Notes under the pieces: model-generated
The model's database searches: none
Seen by the model: only the letters and a program-made list of their open reading frames with translations
Told to the model about the DNA's origin: nothing
Assembly (NCBI GenBank): GCA_027943245.1
Contig: JANDJZ010001099.1
Location: 1-10,391 of the forward strand
DNA: 10,391 nucleotides
Source of the DNA: Acanthamoeba sp. SK_2022b
Taxonomy: Eukaryota; Discosea; Longamoebia; Acanthamoebidae
Direction of reading: 5' to 3'
Position numbers and translations under genes: made by a program
In this document: positions 1 to 7,120 of the stretch, in pieces
Layout: each line of letters starts with the position of its first letter
Numbering within the stretch: position 1 is the first letter of the stretch

Positions 1-199
1 CCCACCTACCCACCCCCCCCCCTATACATATCTATCCCGAGCTGTGGCTGCCTGCCTGGCAAACTCGAAAGACGAGGCGTTGGTCACTGACCACGCTTGC
101 GCGTGGTCCTTCCTCCCCATCTCGCCATCTCCCTCTTGCTCTCTCTCTCTCTCCCCCCGCTCCCGCTCCCGCTCCCTCTGCGGCGTTTGGTGCGCGCAG
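1..199 (+). other. Probable HIRA intron 3' part, with unresolved upstream exon sequence
   Basis: This stretch precedes the first exon I can place. Positions 100-185 are strongly pyrimidine-rich (CT runs and CCCGCTCC repeats), followed by an acceptor-like GCGCAG ending at 199, which fits the 3' end of an intron. Positions 36-82 could hold a short exon, because possible GT donors lie near 79 and 83, but no frame there gives a convincing HIRA motif. The start also has C-runs (12-22). No promoter or start codon is visible; the HIRA WD40 half must lie upstream of the window. Confidence 0.5.
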
Positions 200-1068
200 C
201 AACGCCAGCAGTCCCCTCGGACCCTCTCCGCAAAAGAAGCCTCGGCGAGAGCCCGGCGCGACTTTCCCCGAGAGCGGAGGCCCACGCCAACAGCAGGCCT
301 TGGCCAAGAGGGCGCCCGCCGACAAGGAGGACCGGGGCAAGGCGGGCAAGCAACGCGCAGAGGCGCCGCCCAAACCCGGCAGGGAGCCGGCCCAGCAGCA
401 GGGCGGCAAGCCAAAGGACAAGCAAGAGCAGCAGCACAAACCCCGGCCGCCCCTCCAACAGGTGACCCACCCGCCCACCCGCGCCCATCGCAGCTCCCGA
501 CGCAGGGCGCCCTCTCACGGTCCTGGCGCTGGGGGATTGGGGGGGGGGGTGGAGTAGGGGCGATCCGCGCAGCCCACGCCCGCCCGCGGGGGCCGAGCCT
601 CGCTTGACCGCCTCCCACGCCCCAAGTCGCTCTCGGGCGGGCTCTCGCTGGGCGCCGCTTCCGCAGGGCCGCTCATTCCGGTGCCCATCATGGTCCCCAA
701 GATATCGCGGCACCTCCACCCGCCCGCCTACGACTCCTCTTCCCTGGCCTTCCTCGAAGTCGTCGTCACTGCTGCGCGCGAAAACGGTTGAGCCTCCCTC
801 GCTCCCCTCCCCCCAATCGCGTGCGCGCTCCCCGACTCGGCTGACGTGGGCGGGCGGGCGCTGCGCGTGTACCAGTCTACACCTCGTGCGTGACGCTCAA
901 GGAGGGCGGGCGCACTGTCTGGGAGGACTACATCGCCTGTCGAGTGACCGCCATTGCCGGCAATGCCACCTTCTCCGCTGTTGGTTGTGAGGACGGGTCC
1001 CTCTTTGTCTATTCTCCCGCCGGCCGACGCGTACTACTACTACTACCTCTCTCTCTCTCTCTCTCCCT

Positions 1069-1133
<65 letters not shown>

Positions 1134-2375
1134 CCCGTGCAAGTGTCGCGTCTAATTGAACTCGCGCGCGTGCGTGCCGCCGTGATTTAGATGCTTCCCT
1201 GCATGGTGCTGGGTTCCCCGATCACCCATCTGGACAGCAATCTGACGCGCCACCTGCTTGCCGTTACCTCGGATGCCACGCTGCGAATCTGGTACACGTG
1301 CCCGGGCGTGTGTGATGCGTGGGTGGGACCACCGCAACGTTGGTTGGTTGGCTGACCTCATACTCTACTCCTCCCTTTCGTCGCCGTCTGCTGTGCTGTG
1401 CTGTGTGCCTCTCAGGGACATCCACGCGCAGAAGGTCACCGCCACCGGCGCTGTCGCTCCACTCCTCGCTGGTGGCCTGAGCCTTGGTGCCACTCTCGTT
1501 CTGCCCAACAATTGCTCTCTCTCTCTCTCTCTCTCCTCTCCCCCTATCTCTCGATCCGCTATGCATAGCTGACCTGACTTGCTGCGGCAATTGGGGGGGG
1601 GGGGCATAGAACGCGTGCGCGTTCTGCTGGAGGGCAGCGCATGCATAGCGACGATGAGCAACAACCACTCGTACGTGCTGCACAGCCAAATGGCGACCTG
1701 GATGCGCGTGGCCGACAACTCCTTCTCGCGCTCTGCCTTCAGTTCTCAGCTTCACCTCCCCGCTCCCGTACTCTCCTCCTCCTCCTCCTCCTCCTCCTCC
1801 TCCTCCTCCTCCTCTCGCCCTCTGGCCTCCCTCCATTCCCCCTTTCCTCCTCCTCCCCCCCCGCCAAAATCCACGGCGGGGCCTGATCGCGGCGGTCTAT
1901 GGGCGGGCGGGGGAGGCGCAGGAGGGAGGGGCAAGCGCGAAGGACAGCCTCGCGGAACTTCAATCTCGCACGCGCGCGCTCGAGGGCGGAGCGGACCTCA
2001 ACGCGATGCTGGAGATGAGCCTCGCACAGCAGAAGGCCGAGAACCTCGCCCACCTGGAGCATCAGCTTGCTGCGGCTCTCCTCCTGCAGTCGCGCCACGA
2101 GGTGCGTGCACGCTCCTCTCCCTTTGCCTCTCACCCCCCCCCCGTCCTAGGTGATTAGGCTCTGGCCCAACCGTGGTGGCGTCGTGGTGGTGGGGGTGGT
2201 GGTGGTGGTGGTGGGGATGCTATGCCCGCAGTATCGGTATTGGCTGCACACCTACGCTGGCCACCTTGCCGCCGAGGCCTTGCTCACCCGCCTCGAGGAA
2301 CTCTGCGCCTCTCTCCTGGGCCCTCCCTCGCGGTACATGCTTCTCTCCTCCCCGCTTTCCTGCCTTTATGCGAGA

Positions 2376-2439
<64 letters not shown>

Positions 2440-2943
2440 TATCCGCCTCCTCGAGGCCCCACTAAAACCACCTCCTGCCTGCCGCGTGCCTGATCGCGAC
2501 CAGATCGTCCACGGAAGCCGGTCCGGCCAGCGCCACCGGGGAGCCCGTTTGGGAACCGACCGTATTGGTGCGTCGCCCCACAGCCAGCGTTTGGGGGGGG
2601 GGGCGGTTTGAACTCAAACGTGCCGAGCACACCACAGGGCCTCAACAAGCGAGAGCTGCTACGCCAGGTGTTGCCCATTGTGGCGCAGAACCGCGCTTGC
2701 CAGCGGCTCACGGTGCAGTACCAGGAGTACCTGCGCGTCATCCAGCAGCGCGAAGCTGGCGCGTCAGCGGCGGCTACCGCCAGTCCCACCAGCCACCAAC
2801 AACAAGTAGCAGCAGCAGGAGGAGGAGGAGCACGAGGAGGAGCGGCCGAGGAAAGGCCTGTCCCTCCACCGAGCAGTAGCAGCAGCAGCAGCATGGACGT
2901 CGACGACCCGACGACACGAGAGCTCTCTCCCCTGGGACCGTGA
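200..2943 (+). CDS. HIRA: HIRA histone H3.3 chaperone, C-terminal half, multi-exon, 5' partial
   Basis: HIRA scaffolds the nuclear complex that deposits H3.3-H4 independently of replication; its C-terminal domain is involved in oligomerisation and partner binding. Exons: 200-461, 573-786, 876-1030, 1191-1291, 1416-1486, 1610-1767, 1922-2101, 2232-2332, 2504-2567, 2638-2943. All introns are GT-AG. The nine exons from 573 total 1350 nt, exactly 450 codons with the TGA stop. The first exon encodes a basic, Gln/Lys/Pro-rich linker with an NLS-like QKKPRRE. The Hira domain follows: LFVYSPAGRR (to 1030), SDATLRIW split across introns at 1291/1416, LEHQLAAALLLQSRHE (2054-2101), YRYWLHTYAGHL (from 2232), TGEPVWEPTVL (to 2567) and GLNKRELLRQVLPIVAQN (from 2638), all close to animal HIRA. 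The tail is low-complexity Ala/Gly/Ser. The WD40 repeats and B domain are not in the window. Identity is firm. The exon start at 200 and the donor at 1486 (alternative 1471, same phase) are less sure. Confidence 0.9.
462..572 (+). other. HIRA intron, 111 nt, with G-run
   Basis: Donor GTGACC, acceptor CCGCGCAG. Both flanking exons are phase 0. A run of about a dozen G lies at 537-549. An in-frame TAG at 555-557 would end the upstream reading frame if the intron were retained. Confidence 0.75.
787..875 (+). other. HIRA intron, 89 nt
   Basis: Donor GTTGAG, acceptor TACCAG. A CTGAC branch-point candidate sits at 841-845, about 31 nt before the acceptor. Splicing joins G786 to TC876-877 to make a Val codon and gives the Hira-domain text VVVTAAREN followed by VYTSCVTLKEGG. 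Confidence 0.85.
1031..1190 (+). other. HIRA intron, 160 nt, mostly microsatellite
   Basis: Donor GTACTA, acceptor GATTTAG, phase 0 on both sides. It contains a short TAC run, a CT run (about 1046-1065) and a pure CA array (1070-1130). A CTAAT branch-point candidate lies at 1152-1156. Confidence 0.85.
1070..1130. repeat. (CA)n microsatellite in a HIRA intron
   Basis: About 30 uninterrupted CA units, directly after a CT tract. It lies wholly inside an intron, so length changes would not alter the protein. Confidence 0.95.
1292..1415 (+). other. HIRA intron, 124 nt
   Basis: Donor GTACAC, acceptor CTCTCAG. It interrupts the Trp codon of LRIW: TG at 1290-1291 is completed by G at 1416. A CTGAC candidate branch site lies near 1350, with a long pyrimidine and CTGTG-rich stretch before the acceptor. 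Confidence 0.85.
1487..1609 (+). other. HIRA intron, 123 nt, with CT tract and G-run
   Basis: Donor GTGCCA, acceptor GGCATAG. It holds a (CT)n tract (about 1513-1534), two adjacent CTGAC branch-site candidates (1569-1573 and 1574-1578) and a run of 12 G (1593-1604) just before the acceptor. An upstream donor at 1472 would keep the same phase and drop five residues; the 1487 donor matches animal HIRA spacing better. Confidence 0.75.
1768..1921 (+). other. HIRA intron, 154 nt, with CTC microsatellite
   Basis: Donor GTACTC, acceptor GGCGCAG, phase 0 on both sides. A TCC/CTC trinucleotide array fills 1773-1814 and a C-run lies at about 1856-1863. Translated without splicing, the array produces artificial poly-Ser, poly-Leu or poly-Glu frames. 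Confidence 0.75.
1773..1814. repeat. (CTC)n trinucleotide microsatellite in a HIRA intron
   Basis: About 14 units of CTC/TCC, uninterrupted, inside an intron. All pyrimidine on the + strand. Confidence 0.95.
2102..2231 (+). other. HIRA intron, 130 nt, with GTG-rich stretch
   Basis: Donor GTGCGT, acceptor GCCCGCAG, phase 0 on both sides. It holds a C-run (2136-2144) and a degenerate GTGGTG stretch (2175-2216) similar in flavour to the satellite further downstream. Confidence 0.85.
2333..2503 (+). other. HIRA intron, 171 nt, with CA array
   Basis: Donor GTACAT, acceptor GCGACCAG. It splits an Arg codon: CG at 2331-2332 plus A at 2504. It holds a pure CA array (2377-2433). CTGAT near 2490 is a branch-site candidate close to the acceptor. 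Confidence 0.85.
2377..2433. repeat. (CA)n microsatellite in a HIRA intron
   Basis: About 28 CA units, pure until a single G at 2434. Entirely intronic. Confidence 0.95.
2568..2637 (+). other. HIRA intron, 70 nt, with G-run
   Basis: Shortest intron. Donor GTGCGT, acceptor ACCACAG, phase 0 on both sides. It contains TTTG followed by a run of about 12 G (2590-2603), like two other introns of this gene. Splicing places TVL directly before GLNKRELL, exactly as in animal HIRA. Confidence 0.85.
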
Positions 2944-3056
2944 CACCCCACGCCCATGTTTGGGGGGGGTAAATAAAAAGATTATTATTTTTATTTTTTT
3001 TGTTTGCTTCTGCGAAACGTTGATTTTGGCCAACCATCGAGAACAACGCCATCCTT
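2944..3056 (+). promoter_or_regulatory. Short HIRA/complexin intergenic region
   Basis: This 113-bp gap must hold the 3' end of HIRA and the promoter and 5' leader of the complexin-like gene. The only obvious elements are the G-run (2962-2969), AATAAA and a T-rich tract (2985-3005). No TATA box is clear. An alternative is that the genes share a transcript. Confidence 0.4.
2972..2977 (+). terminator. Poly(A) signal of HIRA
   Basis: AATAAA lies 29 nt after the HIRA stop, preceded by a G-run and followed by an AT-rich stretch of TTATT and T-runs up to about 3001. Confidence 0.7.
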
Positions 3057-3431
3057 ATGGATGCCATCGGATCGTTTGTGGCCAAGAAGGCCTTTGAAAG
3101 CAAGGTCGACTCCTTCTCCAAGAACATTACCAGCAGTCTGGGCCTTGGGGACGATGAGGCGAGCAGTAGCCATCAGGGCGGGGAGAAGGCGCGACAAAGC
3201 CGCGAGACAAGGGAAGCCGAAGAGAGGCAAATCAAGGAAAGGGAGGAAGCCCACCGAAAGCGCAAGGAGAACAGCCTCGCCAAGGCCAATGCGCTGCGGG
3301 AGAAGTACGGCCTGCCGACCGAAGCTGCCGTACAAGGAGGAAGCAGGAGGGCTGCTGCCTCCCCCGCGCCCTACCAAGGGTCTTCGAGCCCCAGTGGCTT
3401 CAGCATGGCGCAGTGCTGCATCCTCTACTGA
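3057..3431 (+). CDS. Complexin-like SNARE-binding protein with CaaX-type tail
   Basis: Complexins are small proteins that bind assembled SNARE bundles through a central helix and tune secretory-vesicle fusion. This single exon encodes 124 residues, close to the usual 130-160. An N-terminal amphipathic segment (1-28: MDAIGSFVAKKAFESKV and on) is followed by a Gly/Asp/Ser linker, a long charged helix (about 43-85) rich in Glu, Arg and Lys, and the diagnostic LREKYGLPTE at 80-89, which resembles the RDKYG and RDKYRLP ends of animal complexin central helices. A Ser/Ala/Pro linker leads to C120 and CILY (121-124), a CaaX-type terminus as in prenylated complexin-3/4 and invertebrate forms, though Tyr is an unusual last residue. 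The start at 3057 is the first ATG in frame after the T-rich stretch. The alternative is an unrelated charged coiled-coil protein; the KYGLP match and prenyl tail together make complexin much likelier. Confidence 0.75.
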   Translation: MDAIGSFVAKKAFESKVDSFSKNITSSLGLGDDEASSSHQGGEKARQSRETREAEERQIKEREEAHRKRKENSLAKANALREKYGLPTEAAVQGGSRRAAASPAPYQGSSSPSGFSMAQCCILY

Positions 3432-3649
3432 CAGAATGTATTCTGTTGCATCTCGCTGCTTTCTTTGAACACATCCAAGCTCTCCCAATACGGTAGGAAA
3501 GAAGCCCCGAGGTTGGGTCACGCAGTTGGAGGGTGCGTTTGGGTGTGTGCAATCCAGAAGGAGGCTGCCCTTGAGCGTGTGGCTAAATCGAAACGAAATC
3601 CGCAAGTAAATAAACACCGTCCATCAAGAAAATTAATGGGGTGTTCTGG
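3432..3649 (+). other. Complexin-like gene 3' UTR and downstream spacer
   Basis: No convincing coding frame on either strand. The only recognisable element is the AATAAA at 3609-3614. The region is unique-sequence DNA of intermediate GC that ends where the CAC-rich satellite begins. Confidence 0.5.
3609..3614 (+). terminator. Candidate poly(A) signal of the complexin-like gene
   Basis: AATAAA, 177 nt after the stop codon, in AAGTAAATAAACACC. It is the only match between the gene and the satellite. Confidence 0.5.
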
Positions 3650-3860
3650 ACAACATTACCACAACAACACCACAACACCACAACACCACACAGTCATCAC
3701 AACACCACCACCACAACACAACAGCATCACCACCACAACACCTCACAACCATCACCACCACACCATAACCATAACATAACCACAGCATCACCACAGCATC
3801 ACCACACCACCACAACTCAGCACCACAACACTACAACATCACCACAGCACCACAGCACCA
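3650..3860. repeat. C/A-rich degenerate satellite block
   Basis: Nearly all C and A with scattered T, built from CAC, CAA and ATC triplets and short words such as CACAACACC and CATCACCAC. Translation gives artificial His/Thr/Asn strings. No gene. The block ends abruptly at CACCA, followed by GTGGTGG. Confidence 0.9.
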
Positions 3861-4002
3861 GTGGTGGTCAGGTGGTGGTGGTCAGGTGGTGGTGGTCAGG
3901 TGGTGGTGGTGGTGATGATGATGATGATAATGAGGTGAAGTTGTGATGGTGGTGTGGTGTTGGGGTGGTGATGTGGTGATGTGGTGGTGTTGTGGTGTTG
4001 AG
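3861..4002. repeat. G/T-rich satellite block with GTCAGG minisatellite
   Basis: Reverse polarity of the preceding block: GTG, GTT and GAT triplets. It begins with three copies of a 14-bp unit GTCAGGTGGTGGTG (units start 3867, 3881, 3895), then a short GAT run (3912-3928), then GTGGTGATG-type repeats up to the retroelement junction. Confidence 0.9.
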
Positions 4003-4007
4003 GTGTT
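4003..4007 (+). repeat. Candidate left target-site duplication GTGTT
   Basis: GTGTT just before TGTTG, the first five bases of the LTR. The same five bases follow the 3' LTR at 7164-7168. Five bp is the usual copia length, but GTGTT is common in the G/T satellite, so chance is possible. Confidence 0.45.
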
Positions 4008-4012
4008 TGTTG

Positions 4013-4630
4013 CAAGTACTAGCCGTCACAGAGTCCAAAGAACACTGGTATTTGGACTCCAGAGCAACTGCACACATCACATGCAGGAAGGACTGGCTGC
4101 ACAACTACATCAGTCTTGAGGCTGAAGGGCAGAGCCTACTGCTTGGCAACAACTTCAAGTGCAAGATCAAAGGGCTTGGAGTCGTATGTGCAAACATGCG
4201 GGTGGATGGAGTTGAAGAGGCGGTGACATTTGCTAGAGTACTGTATGCGCCAGGACTCATGAAGAACCTCATCTCCATGGCCATGGTGATGGCCAGAGGG
4301 AACAAGGTACAAATCAACCACTCAGGAGGCAGCATGTTCAACCATGAGGGTTGAAAAGTGCTACAGGCAACACTGCAAGGAGGCATGCTGGCACTACCAA
4401 TCAAGCCAATCCAGCCAACACAGCCCCAAGTGAACCTCATCCAGGAAAACTACTCACTCAACCAGCTTCACCGCCACTACAGACATGTGGGTGAGACACA
4501 ACTGCATGCCCTGATCAAGTCTCTTGGACTGGCACATGCCAGAGGCACACTTTCACATGTGCATTTGAGTGAAAGCAATGTGGCCAGACATCCACAATGG
4601 ACTGGCCCCAAGAGCAACCAGACCCCTTGA
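4013..4630 (+). pseudogene. Copia protease and gag-pre-integrase remnant
   Basis: One frame runs through the region with a single in-frame TGA (4352-4354). The aspartic-protease site reads WYLDSRATAH (Trp codon at 4046): copia elements normally have DSGA, so the Gly of the catalytic Asp-Ser-Gly triad is replaced by Arg (AGA at 4061-4063). The downstream LYAPGLMKNLIS is the typical second half of the protease. After the stop come ATLQGGMLALPI and LHRHYRHVGETQLHALIKS, the gag-pre-integrase/His-His zinc region; the matching Cys-x2-Cys pair is not recognisable. The frame shifts between about 4600 and 4630. Non-functional. Confidence 0.85.
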
Positions 4631-5080
4631 GCAGGTCCACATGGATGTGTGTGGACCACTCACTACCAGTGGACACACTGTCAGGAAAGCAGGACTATGT
4701 GTTGTTTATTGACAACTACAGCCGGTACACAACAATCTACTCATCCAACACAGGAGTGAGGTCAGTGAGTCGATCAGACACTTCCTCAAGCATTCTGCCA
4801 CTCCATTGTCCTCTCATGCGTGATCCTTTTCTCAACTAGGTAGTGCTGGACCACAGCGCTCATGTATTCACCGCCCTGGTCACTCCACAGCACTTTGCAT
4901 TGATGGTCGACGCCTGAGCACAATGGAGTGGCAGAACGCTTCAACCACACACTACTAGAGATGGTAAGGTGCATGCTTTGAGATGTGGACATGTCACCGA
5001 AGTACTGGGGAGAAGCTGCACTCATGGCCTGCACAATCAACAACCATCTACCAACAATGGCCAACAACTTCAACACCCCA
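4631..5080 (+). pseudogene. Copia integrase core remnant with internal inversion
   Basis: Integrase joins element DNA into the host through a D,D,E triad. First Asp: VHMDVCGPLTTSG (Asp codon 4644-4646). The next motif, FIDNYSRYTTIY, is in another frame, and SESIRHFLK in a third. The second Asp motif, SDQGGEY, is readable only on the minus strand (4864-4884). Plus-strand coding resumes with EHNGVAERFNHTLLEM (third catalytic Glu codon 4934-4936), a TGA at 4979-4981, then SPKYWGEAALMACTINN. A segment of roughly 110-130 bp is therefore flipped. Two 18-bp arms in inverted orientation border it. The protein cannot be made. Confidence 0.85.
4791..4938. repeat. Inverted 18-bp arms bounding a flipped integrase segment
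   Basis: CATTCTGCCACTCCATTG (4791-4808) and CAATGGAGTGGCAGAACG (4921-4938) are reverse complements at 17 of 18 positions. The 112 bp between them carries integrase coding sequence only on the minus strand, while both outer sides code on the plus strand. Confidence 0.85.
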
Positions 5081-6261
5081 CTCAGTCAATCGAAGAGGAA
5101 ACCAACGACCAGGAAAACAAACTGGCCAGCAAGGTAGAAGAGACCAGCAACCCCAACCACACAGAGGATGCGACCCCATCAGATGAAGAGCTGGACAATG
5201 GAGGACGCAAGACGACCAGCAAGAAGAAACCCACGCCAATACCATGGCATGACAGAATGCGTCCTACACCCAAGAAACCACCAGCACGCATGAGGATAGC
5301 ACCCAAACTCTACTCTCAAGAGTTTCACGCCTGCATAGCAAGAGAGGACAAGCCATACCAGGACAAGAATAGCATCAAGATCCCAACAACGTATGCCAAA
5401 GCCATCAACTCATTGCACACTGAAGACTGGAAAGCTGCCATGCGCAACGAGTACAACACAATAATGACAAATGGTACATTTGAACTGGTACCTACCTGCC
5501 AGGAGGAAGATCATCAACACCAAGTGGCTATTCAAGGTCAAGCGTCACACGGAAGGCTCAATCAACCAGTTCAAGGCCCATTGGATAGCAAGAGGTTTCA
5601 CTCAAGTCTATGGGGTAGACTTCAATGAGACATTCACGCCAGTGGTATGTCTTGAGCATCTATGGTCATCACAATAGCCATACAGGTTGGCTACGCAGTC
5701 CATCAGATGGACATGACCATGGTGTTCCTCAACACTACCCTTCCCAAAGAGAACTACATGCGCCAACCCAAGGGTTTTGTGGACAAGGGGCATCCAGATC
5801 ATGTCTGTCTGCTACATAAGAGTCTTTATGGACTCAAACAAGCACCCCTTGAGTGGAACTGAACGCTCAATGCGCATCTACATGCAAGAGTATCCACGCT
5901 GACGCATGCCAACCCATGTGTCTACATCAGGTACGAGGGCAAGCATGCAGTCTACATAGTGGTCTATATTGATGACTGCGTGATCTACGTGCCAGAACAA
6001 TTCATACCAGGTATCAAGAAGGTACTGCACAATGGATTCAAGATGATCAACCTAGGCATTGTGACTTCAATCCTGTCACTCAAAGTGATATGCGACGACA
6101 AAGACAGGTCAATACTACTACATCAAGCAGGCAAGATGCAAGAACTTCTACACAACTTTGGATTTGCAACCTTGAAGGCAATCAGCACGCCCATGGAGCC
6201 CAGTCTCCAGCTTCCTACACTCAAGAAGACCCCACTGGAGTTTGTCAACGTCCCATACTGA
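5081..6261 (+). pseudogene. Copia reverse transcriptase remnant
   Basis: The segment begins with a hydrophilic integrase/RT linker rich in Glu, Lys and Asn, then TYAKAINSLHTEDWKAAMRN, the usual copia RT lead-in. A frameshift near 5490 moves to INTKWLFKVKRHTEGSINQ and FTQVYGVDFNETFTPVV, and a second near 5650 leads to HQMDMTMVFLN (first catalytic Asp region) and SLYGLKQAPLEWN. A TGA follows at 5860-5862. The YxDD active site is present as VVYIDDCVIY (YIDD codons 5965-5976). The thumb-like part, with STPMEPSLQL, continues in frame to a TGA at 6259-6261 where copia proteins usually have Arg (PYRS). Catalytic Asp residues survive, but the frame is broken. Confidence 0.9.
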
Positions 6262-6930
6262 TCAGCTGTAGGGTGGCTCAACTATATTGCCCTGGCCTCA
6301 CGACTGGACATTGCGTACACGACATGTGTCCTCAGTAGGCATCTGAACGCCTATGGGGGGGAACACTGGGCCGTGGTGAAACACTTATTCAGGTACTTGT
6401 GTGGCACGCAAGAGCTGGCAATATGATACACACCAGACACAAGCGGCCTCATGACCAGAGGCTTCTCAGATGCGGACTGGGCTGGAGACAAGACTACACG
6501 CAAGTCAACGTCCAGTATCCTCTACACAATTGCAGGTGGCCCAGTCTACTGGAGAGCAAAGAACCAATCCTGCATAGCTATGTCGACCACTGAGGCCAAA
6601 CTCAACACACTGGCCAAAGCCATCAAGCACACAATCTTCCTCAGCCACTTCTACAATGACTTAGGACTCAACCAAGTGAGTCAAATGCTGATCTACTGTG
6701 ACAATGAGAGTGCGCTGACAATTGCAACCTCACAACCCAGCGAGTACCATCAGCGGTCGAAGCACTATGGCATCAAGTTGGCGCTGGTACATGAGAACCT
6801 AGCCAACAAGACAATTAGCCTCCATCACATGTCCACAGCCATCATGCCAGCTGACATGCTCACGAAGGCCCTTGGTAGAGGACGTGTGAATGACTTGTGT
6901 GTTGAGCTAAATCTTGTAAGGTGTTCCTGA
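6262..6930 (+). pseudogene. Copia RNase H remnant
   Basis: This continues the RT frame: SAVGWLNYIALASRLDIAY, then a TGA at 6424-6426, then an open stretch to a terminal TGA (6928-6930) that is probably the original pol stop. Copia RNase H motifs are clear: FSDADWAGDKTTRKSTSS (from 6463), STTEAKLNTLAKA (from 6583), IYCDNESALTIA (6691 on) and PADMLTKALGRG. The normal STTEAEY has Lys (AAA 6598-6600) for the second Glu, which aligns with the catalytic Glu of the RNase H fold, so activity was probably lost even apart from the stops. Confidence 0.9.
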
Positions 6931-6937
6931 TACTGTT

Positions 6938-6945
6938 AAGGGGCG
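6938..6945 (+). promoter_or_regulatory. Candidate polypurine tract
   Basis: AAGGGGCG lies directly before the 3' LTR, where plus-strand DNA synthesis would start. It is short and has one C, so the call rests mainly on position. Confidence 0.4.
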
Positions 6946-7030
6946 TGTTGTGAGTTGCCTAATAAGGTACTATGATCAACAGTCACTCTGGAACACCAAA
7001 TGAGGTAGGACTTAATGAGCTCATAGCACA

Positions 7031-7046
7031 TTAAGGCATGCCTTAA
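7031..7046. repeat. 16-bp perfect palindrome in the LTR
   Basis: TTAAGGCATGCCTTAA is self-complementary over all 16 bases. It is identical in copy 3 (9371-9386), but only its core survives in the diverged copy 2. It could be a regulator-binding site in the U3 region; that is inference. Confidence 0.7.
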
Positions 7047-7090
7047 GTTTAGGAGTTGTTACGTTGTAGTACAACAATATATTCAGCAGT

Positions 7091-7120
7091 AATAAAACCA
7101 GAGAGAACCCTGTTCTCTCT
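7091..7120 (+). terminator. LTR poly(A) signal followed by a hairpin
   Basis: AATAAA (7091-7096), then AGAGAGAAC, CCT loop, GTTCTCTCT (7100-7120), a perfect 9-bp stem. The stem is preserved in all three LTR copies (copy 3 has a 4-nt loop), while AATAAA is absent from copy 2 (AATAAC instead). Confidence 0.6.

Noticed and set aside
36..82. A HIRA exon (or B-domain remnant) at the window start
   Set aside because: A possible phase-compatible donor exists, but none of the frames shows a HIRA motif I trust, so I left it unresolved.
22..719. Long open frames of 200 residues on the minus strand over the HIRA linker
   Set aside because: They are Arg/Gly/Pro-rich shadows produced by high GC, with no recognisable domain; the plus strand has consistent exons and splice sites.
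890..1190. Frames continuing into His-Thr or Thr-His repeats
   Set aside because: They read through the donor at 1031 into the intronic CA array; splicing to 1191 continues the HIRA domain.
1739..2134. Minus-strand frame with poly-Arg or poly-Glu and 'GEVLGLLLCEAH'
   Set aside because: It is the antisense of an intronic CTC array and of a HIRA exon; the plus strand matches HIRA.
4786..5076. A separate minus-strand gene of 96 residues
   Set aside because: Only about 40 residues match, to an integrase motif missing from the plus strand, so it is an inverted piece of the same pseudogene.
4352..6426. TGA read as sense (recoded genetic code)
   Set aside because: HIRA and the complexin-like gene both end at TGA with plausible protein ends and nearby poly(A) signals; deamination of CGA is simpler.
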